A DNA stretch of 50,956 nt from UBA1413 sp964472165 (GTDB taxonomy: Bacteria; Bacteroidota; Bacteroidia; Bacteroidales; Prolixibacteraceae): positions 1 through 50,956 of the forward strand of contig CAYYJE010000006.1 of the NCBI GenBank assembly GCA_964472165.1, written 5' to 3'. Below the pieces are notes generated by a model. It was not told where the DNA came from. It was given only the letters and a program-made list of their open reading frames with translations, and made no database searches. This document shows positions 34,307-43,214 of the stretch, in pieces (position 1 is the stretch's first letter; each line of letters opens with the position of its first letter). The position numbers and the translations under genes were made by a program.

Positions 34307-35592
34307 TTACATTTTGATAAACTCCACCCTGCGGTTCAAGGCCTTGTTGGATGGCGTATCATTAGGCGCCATCGGCTGGCTTTCCCCATGCCATCGGTTA
34401 CCAACCGGTCCCCTTTTACGTTAAATGTTTTCACCAGCTCATTTTTCACGGAGGCGGCACGGCGTTGCGAAAGATCGAGGTTGGCGGCATCCTGTCCGTC
34501 TGCATCGGTATGTCCGACGATTTTCACTTTCACATCGGGCACTTCATTCAGGATTTTAGCAATGTCATTCAGTGTGCCGTATGATTCGGGCTTTACTACA
34601 TCCTTGTTTACGTCGAAATAGATGCCGTAGGTAACCAGCTTGCCTTCGGTGAGCAGTTTGTTGCGGGTATCGGGCGATGCCGTGGTGATTTTTATATTGC
34701 TGATGTATGAAGCACTTGAAGCCCCTCTGTACAAAAGGAATCCAAACCGGGTAAACTTACTGCCTTCATATAAGTTAGTAGGCATATCCAGCACTTTGGA
34801 CCCTTTGTGGTATATGCGCACGCGCCGGTTTTGCACCCAGATAATGACATGATTGACCTTTTCTTCTTCAACCGGATTCAATGAGGAATTTCCGGTAACC
34901 CGGGGGCTTCCGGCCTTTATTCCATGAGATTCCCAGTCTGATTTGGCAATATTTATAATGAGCCCGGTATTACAGTCATATGGATTGCTCATCTCCTTGA
35001 AACTGTTTTCTCCATAAATGGCAACGCCAACCGCATACCTGGGAGCTCCTTTTTTAGGTACCACATCAAATTCGACGATAAAATTATTCGGAAACTCTAC
35101 CGGTTTCAGGAGCCACCAGTTTCCTTCGGTAGCATTCAGGTTAAGCCAGTTGCCGGGGGCAATACTCAATGTATTCACTTCGCCCGATTTATTGGTTGTC
35201 CACAGTGCCGGGAAATCGCCCACGGCATCTTGGCTGAAGTCTTCGTACAACAATATTTTATCGCCCGGGACAAAATCATACACGGAAAAACTTTGCAACC
35301 CAGGCTGACCCTGACCGGTTTTGCCACTACCATCATCAATTTGATCCTGCTGGTTTTCAGTTTGATTTTCAGGTGTTTCCTGTTCCGTTCCCGATTTTTT
35401 CTTAAATACGCCTTTAATGCCATCTTCAATTTTATTCAGGCTTTTGTCAACCGCTTCATCGGTTCTTTGATTTGCCCGGTCGTTGGTTTTGTTTTCAATT
35501 TTTTTCTTCAGGTCGATTTTAATCTGACCTACCGAATAATGTGGTAATGTGAAGATCAGCACCATCACAAAAATTTTCAGAAATGTTTTCAT
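34307..35592 (-). CDS. OmpA-like peptidoglycan-binding protein with a C-terminal frameshift
   Basis: The frame as read gives 418 residues and stops at 34336. The domains are a signal peptide (ending HYSVGQ), a charged helical stretch (KKKIENKTNDRANQRTDEA), a jelly-roll-like domain (about 105-305: ILLYEDFSQDAVGDFPALW, NNFIVEFDVVPKKG), and an OmpA C-terminal domain (YGIYFDVNKDVVKPES, KIVGHTDADGQDAANLDLSQ). After GDRLVTDGMG the sequence turns into unrelated KASRWRLMIRHPTRP. Adding one G in the run at 34384-34387 restores ESQPMAPNDTPSNKALNRR followed by VEFIKM and a stop at 34307, the exact conserved end of OmpA domains. So there is a 1-base deletion, either real or a sequence error. It is probably anchored to peptidoglycan from the outer membrane. 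Confidence 0.85.
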
Positions 35593-35630
35593 TTTGACGG
35601 ATCATTAAAGTGAATAACCAGCTGAATTTC

Positions 35631-35716
35631 TTTTTCTTACAATGAATCGACCTGGCAATTGAAGGAGTTCTACGGCAGATTACATCGACAAATACATTAA
35701 TGAAATGTAAGAAAAA
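35631..35716. repeat. 11-bp inverted repeat upstream of the OmpA-like gene
   Basis: TTTTTCTTACA (35631-35641) and its exact reverse complement (35706-35716) bracket 64 bp. The intervening DNA has no gene. It could be a stem-loop in the leader of the exported-protein run or a remnant of a small mobile element. Confidence 0.35.
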
Positions 35717-35780
35717 ATCCGATTGGAACCATCGATCTGACCCTCTTTTTTTCGAACCGTATGTTATGAAATTTTCCCTT

Positions 35781-35808
35781 GTTACCATCCGGAATTGCGG
35801 ATGATAAC
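35781..35808. promoter_or_regulatory. 28-bp near-perfect palindrome
   Basis: 12 of 14 pairs match (outer GTTA/TAAC, then CATCCG/CGGATG). It lies between the aldo/keto reductase stop and the OmpA-like gene. No T-run follows on either strand, so an operator or processed hairpin is more likely than an intrinsic terminator. Confidence 0.45.
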
Positions 35809-35860
35809 CTATCATGTAATTGTTTCTAAAATAGTGAAAGAAACGGGTAATCCTCCCTTA

Positions 35861-36847
35861 TTATCCGTGGAGTATGTACTCTATCGTCTGCAGTTCTTTA
35901 TCAGAGAACACGGTATTTCTTAAAGATTCGACATTGCCGTCGATTTGTTCCACGGAACTGGCCCCGATCAGCACCGAGGTGATCCGCTTGTCTTTCAGCA
36001 CCCAGGCCAGGGCCATTTGGGCAAGAGTCTGGCCTCTGTCCAGAGCCAGGAGATTCAATTTTTTCACCTTTTCGATAGCCGGTTCCACCTGGTCGGGTTT
36101 CAGGAAACCCCACGATTTTGCGGCACGTGATCCCTCAGGGATGCCTTTAAGGTATTTGTCGGTGAGGAGTCCCTGGGCCAGAGGAGAAAAGGGGATGCAG
36201 CCGATTCCTTCTTCTTCGAGTACGTCGAGCAGTTCAGCTTCCACCCAGCGCTCAAACATGGAGTATTTGGGCTGGTGGATCAGACAGGGGGTGCCAAGGT
36301 CCCAGAGAATGGAAGCGGCTTCCCGGGTCATATCGGCCGGATAGTTGGAAAGGCCTGCATACAGGGCTTTACCGGAGCGGACAGCCTGGTCGAGGGCCAT
36401 CATGGTCTCTTCGAGCGGGGTCTCGGGATCGGGCCGGTGAGAGTAGAAAATGTCGACATAGTCAAGGCCCATGCGTTTCAGACTCTGGTCGAGGCTTGAT
36501 AGGAGGTATTTGCGGCTGCCCCACTCCCCATAGGGACCCGGCCACATCAGGTAGCCTGCCTTGGTCGAGATGATCAGCTCATCACGGTAGGGCAGAAAAT
36601 CCTGTTTAAACAGTTTGCCGAAATTCTCCTCGGCGGATCCGGGAGGGGGACCATAATTGTTGGCCAGGTCGAAATGGGTGATTCCCAGGTCAAAGGCCCT
36701 GCGGAGCATGGCCCTGCCATTTTCCAACACATCGACACCTCCGAAATTGTGCCACAAACCCAGCGATACAGCAGGAAGCTTCAGCCCCCAGGTTCCGCAG
36801 CGGTTGTAGGTCATCGAGGTGTAACGGGATTCAAGTGCGTTATACAT
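35861..36847 (-). CDS. Aldo/keto reductase (YghZ-like)
   Basis: A 328-residue NADPH-dependent reductase of the AKR superfamily, close in sequence pattern to YghZ, which reduces L-glyceraldehyde 3-phosphate and other aldehydes. The N-terminal CGTWGLKLPAVSLGLWHNFG is diagnostic of this branch. The catalytic tetrad is visible: Asp in THFDLANNYG, Tyr in NNYGPP, Lys in ISTKAGY and His in FYSHRPD. The C-terminal phosphate-binding loop is SVLIGASSVEQIDGN. The start at 36847 is kept because the YghZ branch has a comparable N-terminal extension. A REP-like hairpin pair separates it from the upstream TIM-barrel gene. Confidence 0.92.
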   Translation of the reverse strand: MYNALESRYTSMTYNRCGTWGLKLPAVSLGLWHNFGGVDVLENGRAMLRRAFDLGITHFDLANNYGPPPGSAEENFGKLFKQDFLPYRDELIISTKAGYLMWPGPYGEWGSRKYLLSSLDQSLKRMGLDYVDIFYSHRPDPETPLEETMMALDQAVRSGKALYAGLSNYPADMTREAASILWDLGTPCLIHQPKYSMFERWVEAELLDVLEEEGIGCIPFSPLAQGLLTDKYLKGIPEGSRAAKSWGFLKPDQVEPAIEKVKKLNLLALDRGQTLAQMALAWVLKDKRITSVLIGASSVEQIDGNVESLRNTVFSDKELQTIEYILHG

Positions 36848-36874
36848 ATATGAATAGTTTTAAGTTTCGATTAT

Positions 36875-36941
36875 AACCCCAGCCTTCAGGCTGGGGGTTC
36901 GAGCCACAACGCACCTCCACTTAGGCAGGGCTTTAGCCCTG
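36875..36941. repeat. REP-like pair of hairpins
   Basis: CCCCAGCC-TTCA-GGCTGGGG (36877-36896) and CAGGGC-TTTA-GCCCTG (36926-36941) lie within 70 bp in the 109-bp spacer between two minus-strand genes. The paired-hairpin form is typical of dispersed REP or MITE-like sequences; their transposase is not in this window. Confidence 0.6.
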
Positions 36942-36956
36942 ATTAACAAAGTGGCG

Positions 36957-37949
36957 TCAGGACTTCATGGCATCGTCAAACTTCACCCGGGAAGGTTCAA
37001 AGTCGGAGTACCTGACGAATTCACACGATTCGGCAGCACCTGCTTCGCGGTCCATGCCGCTGTCTTCCCATTCCACGGAGAGCGGTCCGTTATATCCGAT
37101 GTCGTTCAGGGCACGGATGATGTTCTCGAAATCAATTTTCCCTCTTCCCAGGCTGCGGAAATTCCAGTAACGCCGGTTATCGCCAAATTCCATATGTCCG
37201 CCGAAAACCCCCACGGCCATGGGAATATCACTCCAGTACACGTCCTTCATGTGAACATGGAAAATACGGTCGGGGAATTCATAGATGAACCGCACATAGT
37301 CGACCCCCTGGTACCCAAAATGGCTCGGATCATAATTGAATCCGAAAGCAGGGTGGTTGTTCACTGCCTTCAGGGCCAGGTGGGCGGTGTGAATGTCAAA
37401 TGCGATTTCAGTGGGGTGCACCTCAAGGGCGAATTTCACCCCCAGTTTCTGGTACTCATCTAGAATAGGCATAAAACGACGGGCAAACTCATCATAACCC
37501 CTCTGTATCATTTCGGGGGGCACTGCCGGGAAGGAGTATAGAAGGTGCCAGATGGGACTTCCGGTGAATCCCACAACGGTATCAATGCCAAGGCGGTGGG
37601 CCGCCCTTCCTGTTTCGATCAGTTCCTGTGCGGCACGCTGCCTGACTCCTTCAGGATCCCCATCGCCCCAGATATAGGCCGGCAGGATATTTTTGTGCCG
37701 CTCATCAATAGGGTCGCAGACACACTGCCCCACCAGGTGGGTCGAAATGGTAAAAAGCTGCAGTCCGTGTTTATCGAGCAACGCCCGCCTGGCATCGCAG
37801 TAAGCCTGATCGGATTTGTCAATCTCCATATGGTCGCCCCAGGTACAGAGCTCCAAGCCGTCGTAGCCAAAAGTTTTGGCCTTTTCACACATCACATCAA
37901 TGGGAAGATCGGCCCATTGTCCGGTGTAAATGGTAACTGGTCGGGACAT
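36957..37949 (-). CDS. Sugar phosphate isomerase/epimerase family protein (TIM barrel)
   Basis: A 330-residue AP-endonuclease-2-like TIM barrel of the type used by sugar isomerases, epimerases and related lyases. Metal-ligand motifs appear in the expected order: the Glu in FALEVHPTEIAFD, the Asp and His in NYDPSHFGYQGVD, the His pair in FHVHMKD, and the Glu in LSVEWEDSGMDRE. The cytoplasmic substrate is unknown. It lies in the same direction after a Gfo/Idh/MocA oxidoreductase, a pairing frequent in catabolism of modified sugars (for example via 3-keto sugars) or inositols. That pathway assignment is an inference. Confidence 0.88.
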   Translation of the reverse strand: MSRPVTIYTGQWADLPIDVMCEKAKTFGYDGLELCTWGDHMEIDKSDQAYCDARRALLDKHGLQLFTISTHLVGQCVCDPIDERHKNILPAYIWGDGDPEGVRQRAAQELIETGRAAHRLGIDTVVGFTGSPIWHLLYSFPAVPPEMIQRGYDEFARRFMPILDEYQKLGVKFALEVHPTEIAFDIHTAHLALKAVNNHPAFGFNYDPSHFGYQGVDYVRFIYEFPDRIFHVHMKDVYWSDIPMAVGVFGGHMEFGDNRRYWNFRSLGRGKIDFENIIRALNDIGYNGPLSVEWEDSGMDREAGAAESCEFVRYSDFEPSRVKFDDAMKS

Positions 37950-37960
37950 ACAATCAAGTT

Positions 37961-38038
37961 AAAAGGTAAAAGTAAAAAGGTAAAAGTAAAAAGTAAAAAG
38001 TTCAGAGTTATCGGTTATCGGGTTGTCAGTTATCAGTT
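37961..38038. repeat. Two adjacent low-complexity tandem repeats
   Basis: A 14-bp unit AAAAGGTAAAAGTA occurs twice perfectly (37961-37988) and is followed by a degenerate copy. Next come 7-bp units GTTATCG, GTTATCG, a variant, and GTTATCA (38007-38035). They fill most of the 126-bp spacer between two genes and carry no ORF. Confidence 0.7.
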
Positions 38039-38075
38039 GGGTTTGCGAAAATCTGCGGGAAACAGGTCAGTTTGT

Positions 38076-39233
38076 TTAGTCGAATTTAACCCATTTGGGA
38101 GAGTCAGTGGTGCCGGCTTTCACAACGGCATCGATAAACTGCATACCGCGGACACCATCCTCCGCACCCGGGAAGTCGAGCCATTCAGGCCTGGGATCTG
38201 TGCCGCTGATGCGGGCCATCAGGGTAAGGACAAAATTGCGGTAGATATTGGCGAAAGCTTCGAGATACCCTTCGGGATGTCCGCCGGGTGTACGGGTATT
38301 GGCTACTGCCGCGGAATTCATAAATCCGGTTCCTGTCCGGTAGAGTTCCATGGGTTTATCCAGCCATTTCAGAACCAGGGTATTGGGTTCGTGTTGTGCC
38401 CATTCAAGTCCTCCCTTTTCACCATAAACCCTTATTTTCAGGGCATTTTCTTCGCCTGCCGCAATCTGTGAGGCCATCAGCACCCCGCTGGCCCCATTGT
38501 CGAAACGGAGAAGGGCGGCACCGTCATCATCCAGGAGCCGGCCCGGAACAAATGTATTCAACTCCGCACAGATTTCCGTAACCTTTAATCCGGTGACATA
38601 CTCTGCCAGATGGTGGGCATGGGTACCGATGTCCCCCATACAACCGGCCTTCCCCGACCGGGAGGGATCGGTCCGCCACGATGCCTGGACATTGCCTTTG
38701 TCTTCCACTTTTTCGGAAAGCCACCCCTGGGGATATTCCACATACACCTTCCGGACTTTGCCCAGCATCCCGTCATCAACCATCTTTCGGGCATGTTTGA
38801 CAGCCGGATAACCGGCATAGGTATGTGTAAGGGCCAATACCAGACCGGTCTGAATCACCTTTTCCCTGAGCAGCACCGCTTCTTCAAGGGTAAATGTGAA
38901 AGGCTTGTCAATCACTACATGAAATCCATGTTCAAGAGCCATCATGGCTGGACCGAAGTGAACATGATTAGGGGTAACGATCGACACAAAATCCATGCGT
39001 TCCCCTTCGGGAAGTTTGGATTCCTTCTCGATCATTTCCTGCCAGGTCTCATAAACCCTGTTCCTGGGAAGAAATAAAGACTTACCCGTTGAAAAAGAGA
39101 CTTCGGGATGGCTGCTGAAACATCCGCATACCAGCTCAGCCTGGCCATCCATTATTGCAGCAAGGCGGTGTATGGCCCCTATAAAGGCATTCAGTCCACC
39201 TCCGATCATTCCCATTCTTAACTTTCTGTTCAT
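38076..39233 (-). CDS. Gfo/Idh/MocA family oxidoreductase
   Basis: A 385-residue NAD(P)-dependent dehydrogenase. The N-terminal Rossmann fold is recognised by GMIGGGLNAFIGAIHR and the cofactor/catalytic loop IDKPFTFTLEEA (the EKP motif as DKP). The C-terminal alpha-beta domain has the metal-like or substrate motif GDIGTHAHHLAEYVTG. The family oxidises or reduces sugars, inositols and amino-sugars. The substrate is unknown. It precedes the TIM-barrel isomerase on the minus strand with 126 bp of simple repeats between, so co-transcription is plausible. No signal peptide is seen, so it is cytoplasmic. Confidence 0.92.
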   Translation of the reverse strand: MNRKLRMGMIGGGLNAFIGAIHRLAAIMDGQAELVCGCFSSHPEVSFSTGKSLFLPRNRVYETWQEMIEKESKLPEGERMDFVSIVTPNHVHFGPAMMALEHGFHVVIDKPFTFTLEEAVLLREKVIQTGLVLALTHTYAGYPAVKHARKMVDDGMLGKVRKVYVEYPQGWLSEKVEDKGNVQASWRTDPSRSGKAGCMGDIGTHAHHLAEYVTGLKVTEICAELNTFVPGRLLDDDGAALLRFDNGASGVLMASQIAAGEENALKIRVYGEKGGLEWAQHEPNTLVLKWLDKPMELYRTGTGFMNSAAVANTRTPGGHPEGYLEAFANIYRNFVLTLMARISGTDPRPEWLDFPGAEDGVRGMQFIDAVVKAGTTDSPKWVKFD

Positions 39234-39359
39234 GGATTTCTGTTTACATCTTGATGTGAGATGCTAAAATTAGCAACTCTTATTTTACCTTCAATACCAG
39301 AAAGACGTTTTTTTACCTTTCCGCGGAGACAATACCCCCTTTCTGTCGCGGGGCCAGCC

Positions 39360-39390
39360 GAAAAAAGCCGTTCCGGAAAACGGAACGGCT
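39360..39390 (-). terminator. Intrinsic terminator after the HYR-repeat T9SS gene
   Basis: A perfect 10-bp stem (39366-39375 with 39381-39390), a 5-nt loop and, on the minus strand, a run of six T. It lies about 75 bp after the stop of the large T9SS gene. Confidence 0.88.
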
Positions 39391-39465
39391 TCTGTAAGCC
39401 TGCTGGTCAATGGAACATTCTCCTTTTTTCTTGTCAGCAGTAGGGTTTAAAATTTAAAAAACAAA

Positions 39466-42400
39466 TTAATCGTTCCGGTTATAAATTATCCGGCCATTCA
39501 CCACCGAATCATCGAGGCGTAACTGGTAGAGCAGGACACCTGGGACCTGTTTCCGGGGGGTATATTCAACCCGGTTCAATATCCCTTTTCTAACATCCTT
39601 GTTCATCAGGACCTCCACTTTCTGACCGGTCAGGGAGTAGATTTCAAGGGTAGCATGACTGTCGGTTACCGGAATAAATTCAAAAGTCACCTTGTCGTTG
39701 AACGGATTCGGGTAGACCGATAATTCATTCTGTGCTGCCTTGGTCATATGCACCGACTTTTCTTCTCCGCATGGATTCGTACACACGATTTTTTTATCGA
39801 GGTTACCCACAAAGATCCGGCATTCGTCAAATGCATTGTTAATCATATCAACAGCGCTGGCAATCGAAGTGAGATTCACTGTTTTCCCTCCGCAAAGGGC
39901 AGGAAGGGTGATGGCTTGTCCCAGTGCTTTGTTTGCCAGGGTATAGAGCCCCTTGACACTCATATCATAGCCATTGGCTTTCATATAACAGAGTACCCCT
40001 TCGGGAAGCAAATAATACCAGTAAGGATTGACCGTTATCTCATTGCAGATGAATTCCGGCAATGCAGGGGGCAAAGGATTGGTATACACCGGTGTGCAAA
40101 CCAATTCCACTCCCCCGGTTGATTCTTCACAGTGTAGTTTTGCCTGGGTGGTGAGGTATTTTCCAGGTTCCAGAGGTAAACCGGCAAGTGCATCATTAAT
40201 GCGAAGATTAAGCCCGAGTACCAACGTCTGGGCCAGCAACTGGTTGCTGATTCTGCCCTGCTTACTCAATCCCAGGCAGGTCCTGCTGGCATAGGTAGGA
40301 ACGCAAATTCCCGAAAGGTATTTACTCTCAGCCCCACCAGGAAGAATTTCGCGGATCAGAGAAGCTGTCCCAGGAGTAAATGTAATGGTATTGCTGCCCG
40401 AACCGAGAACCAGGTTGCCTTCTGCCAAAAGTGCGGCGGTGAATACATCTCCCCGCACAGTTTCTTCCAGGTCGCAGGCTGTACCTTTCTGGCTGCCGTA
40501 AAATCCCTGGGTGTAGGTACACATTTCCTTGCAGGGAAGGACTTTTACTTTAATGCAGATTTTGACAGAATTCTTACATTTATCTTCAGCACTGAAGCAT
40601 ATTGTTGTCTCGCCCAGGGGATAACGGTACTTGTAGCAATCTTCTCCTGTTGCCCCTGTTACAGCACATGAGAATGACACAATGCCGTCACAGTTGTCTG
40701 TGAAAACCGGAACAGGAATAATTACCGGTTCGTCGCAATCAAATTCAAGATCAGCCAGTTTTATATCCGGTTTCGGTGGTTCAAGGTCGACCTTCCAGCT
40801 ATAGGTTACTGTGCAGGTCGCATCATTCCCGCACTCATCGACCGCCGTAAGGGTAAAACTCTGGCTGTGCATGCNNNNNNNNNNNNNNNNNNNNNNNNNN
40901 NNNNNNNNNNNNNNNNNNNNNNNNNNNNNNNNNNNNNNNNNNNNNNNNNNNNNNNNNNNNNNNNNNNNNNNNNNTCTTTTCCGGGCATCCGGTGAAGACC
41001 GGATCGGTAAGATCAACCTTCCAGCTATAGGTTACTGTGCAGGTTGCATCATTCCCGCACTCATCGACCGCCGTAAGGGTAAAACTCTGGCTGTGCATGC
41101 AGCCCTGGTCCGCAATCTCCCCGGCCTTACACGTGGGTGTCAGCGATCCGTCGCACACATCCCTCACCGTGACAAGGGCAAGGGCCATTTCACACGATGG
41201 CAGAACCTTGGGATTGCAACCCAGGTCGATTGTCTTTTCCGGGCATCCGGTGAAGACCGGATCGGTAAGATCAACCTTCCAGCTATAACAGACATCAGTT
41301 GATATGGGATTTCCACAATGGTCTGCAGCAGAATAGGTGAAGATCTGCGAGCGCAGGCATCCGTTTTCCTGTAAAATCCCCGGGGTACAGGTAACCTGAA
41401 CAGACCCGTCGCAATCGTCCATGGCGACAACACCCTGACTGCATTGCGGAAGCTCCGCCGGATTACATCCCAGACTCCCCCCTTTGGGCAGATTCCTGAG
41501 TTCAGGCGGAACCTTGTCGGCCACGACGGTAAATGTAGAAGTACATTCACCGGTCAGATCGCAACCATCGGTCACCTTATAGGTAGTGGTGAAAGTATAA
41601 CCGTTGCATTCCACTCCCGTAGGAAGATCGGCCGGTGGTACCGGATTAAACAACGGAACCACGGGATCGGTTCCTCCTGAATAACCGAAACCTGCTTTCC
41701 AGGTATCGAAAGCCTTCTGCAAATCATCCGGCAGCGTGCAGGCTGGCATGGTCCTGTTATCCGGACATGTGGCCACTGGTGGTTCGGGCTCAATTCCGAT
41801 GGAACCAATCCCTGCCAGGTCTTTTAGTTCTGCCGTGGGGGAATGGGAACTTTTTGAGCGTACCCAGATGGAGGCCAGCGTACCGCATTTGAAATTTTCA
41901 CCGCTAAGCTGTTCCATGAACCACGAAAGATTTATGGCTCCCTCCACAAACTGGTTGGGAAGATAGAGGAATTGCCCGGAAAACTCAGCCGGTTCGGTAA
42001 CCGGACTCTGGTCGTAAATCTTCCAGGGAACGTAGGTGTTGACCCGATTGAAAGCGCAGTAAATGGCAGGATTGGTTTCAATACCGACTCCTTTCCAATA
42101 ATAGGCACTGCCAATGGCATCCTTTGTCCACTGGTCCACCCAGACATCACCCACAGCACCGCCTCCGGTGAACTCCACCGTAATCAGAATATCACCGGGT
42201 GTCCGGCCTCCCGTGGCATCTCCGTCATCATCGGTTGCCTTGGCATGCGACACAATAGCATTGCCTACAAGCTCGATTTTGGCCTGGTTGAATTCAAAGT
42301 CCACATAGGAAGAACCATTTACCTGCCAGCGGTCACAGGCAAACACGCACCAGAGATCGTCAGTGCTGCCTGTGACTGCGTAAACAGGAGGAGTCAATCC

Positions 42401-42880
42401 CGGGTTCCCCCAGGTAAAAACCCCCGTGGCATGCTGCATGTCGTCTTTCGGTGGCACACTGCCTGCCTTAACCCGGTACGTGTTGGGATTGTCATTGAGC
42501 TTGTTGCTCTGTTCAAAAACTGTCAGATCGCCTCCCGGATCATTTTTATACCCATCCGTAAAATGGGCAATAACGGCCACATCCTTCGAGGGAGGATCGA
42601 TTACAACACCTGAAGTGTTAAAAACAGCCCCTCCCGTGCCGGGATAGGGAGTGCCTGGCCGGTGAAACCAGTCTCCCACATTGTTGGAAGTGTTTCCAGG
42701 GCTCTGCCACATGTTCACATATCCGTCGCCGTCAACTCCAAAGCCATTTACGGGCCACAATACGGGTACATTCCCCGGTTTCTCAAACTGACCGGAAGCG
42801 GGAATTGCCGTACAAAGCAAAGACATAAAAAGGAAAACCACCCAAACTGGTTCCCTGAAAAGTTCATAAAATTTTTTCAT
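39466..42880 (-). CDS. T9SS-exported surface protein with HYR-like repeats (interrupted by a gap)
   Basis: One gene read as two frames because the 100-N gap (40875-40974) has the wrong length. From the ATG at 42880 (MKKFYELFREPVWVVFLFMS, a signal peptide) the N-terminal about 350 residues look like a cargo or adhesion region. Then come cysteine-rich HYR-like modules of about 86 residues with the recurring motifs YSWKVDLTDPVFTGCPEK and LTAVDECGNDATCTVTYSWK. The C-terminal part ends in a type-A sorting domain (LSVYPNPFNDKVTFEF, LEIYSLTGQKV). It should be exported by the type IX system and attached to or released from the surface. The modules next to the gap are almost identical in DNA, so the real repeat number is unknown. 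A terminator follows. Confidence 0.88.
40875..40974. other. Assembly gap (100 N) in the repeat region
   Basis: 55 bp on each side of the gap are exact copies of sequence in the neighbouring module (40820-40874 equals 41046-41100; 40975-41029 equals 41233-41287). If a single module is missing, its length would be 132 bp, which also restores the reading frame. More copies are possible. Confidence 0.88.
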
Positions 42881-43214
42881 AGTCCCCTCATGCAAATGTT
42901 AACATCCTTATCCGCAACTTCACCAATCCTCTTCCTGGGAAGTCCATACAAATCATCCATTGCAGTACAATATGACAGGTTTAATAAGATCCGGAACCCG
43001 GGGCAAGGTAACCGAACCCGTAATTTTGCGTAGAGATGTTTTCTACCTTCACATAGATCAATTTAGAAAAAATCCGCCGAAAGGGCAATCCTGATTAATA
43101 CGGTTAATTGTATCAGTGATTTTCGGATAGACCCCTAAGTAATTTTCCGGATCAATCTTGTCGGAGGAGCCAGGGAATAATGAACATATACTCACGTAGG
43201 GTAAACCAGAAGTA
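42881..43214. other. Intergenic region upstream of the T9SS gene, no gene seen
   Basis: 334 bp between the LuxR-type gene and the T9SS cargo gene, both on the minus strand. There is a plus-strand TAATTTTG at 43021-43028 but no plus-strand gene follows it. A short GTAGA/TCTAC stem lies near 43030. No ORF, tRNA or convincing terminator was found. Confidence 0.5.

Noticed and set aside
40835..42895. Two separate genes for the HYR-repeat protein (39466-41016 and 40835-42895)
   Set aside because: They overlap only across the N run; the frame change results from the arbitrary gap length. The signal peptide is on one part and the sorting domain on the other, as expected for a single gene.
43021..43028. 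Plus-strand promoter TAATTTTG in the region before the T9SS gene
   Set aside because: There is no -33 element and no plus-strand gene follows; an 8-bp motif with six fixed bases is expected by chance several times in a window of this size.
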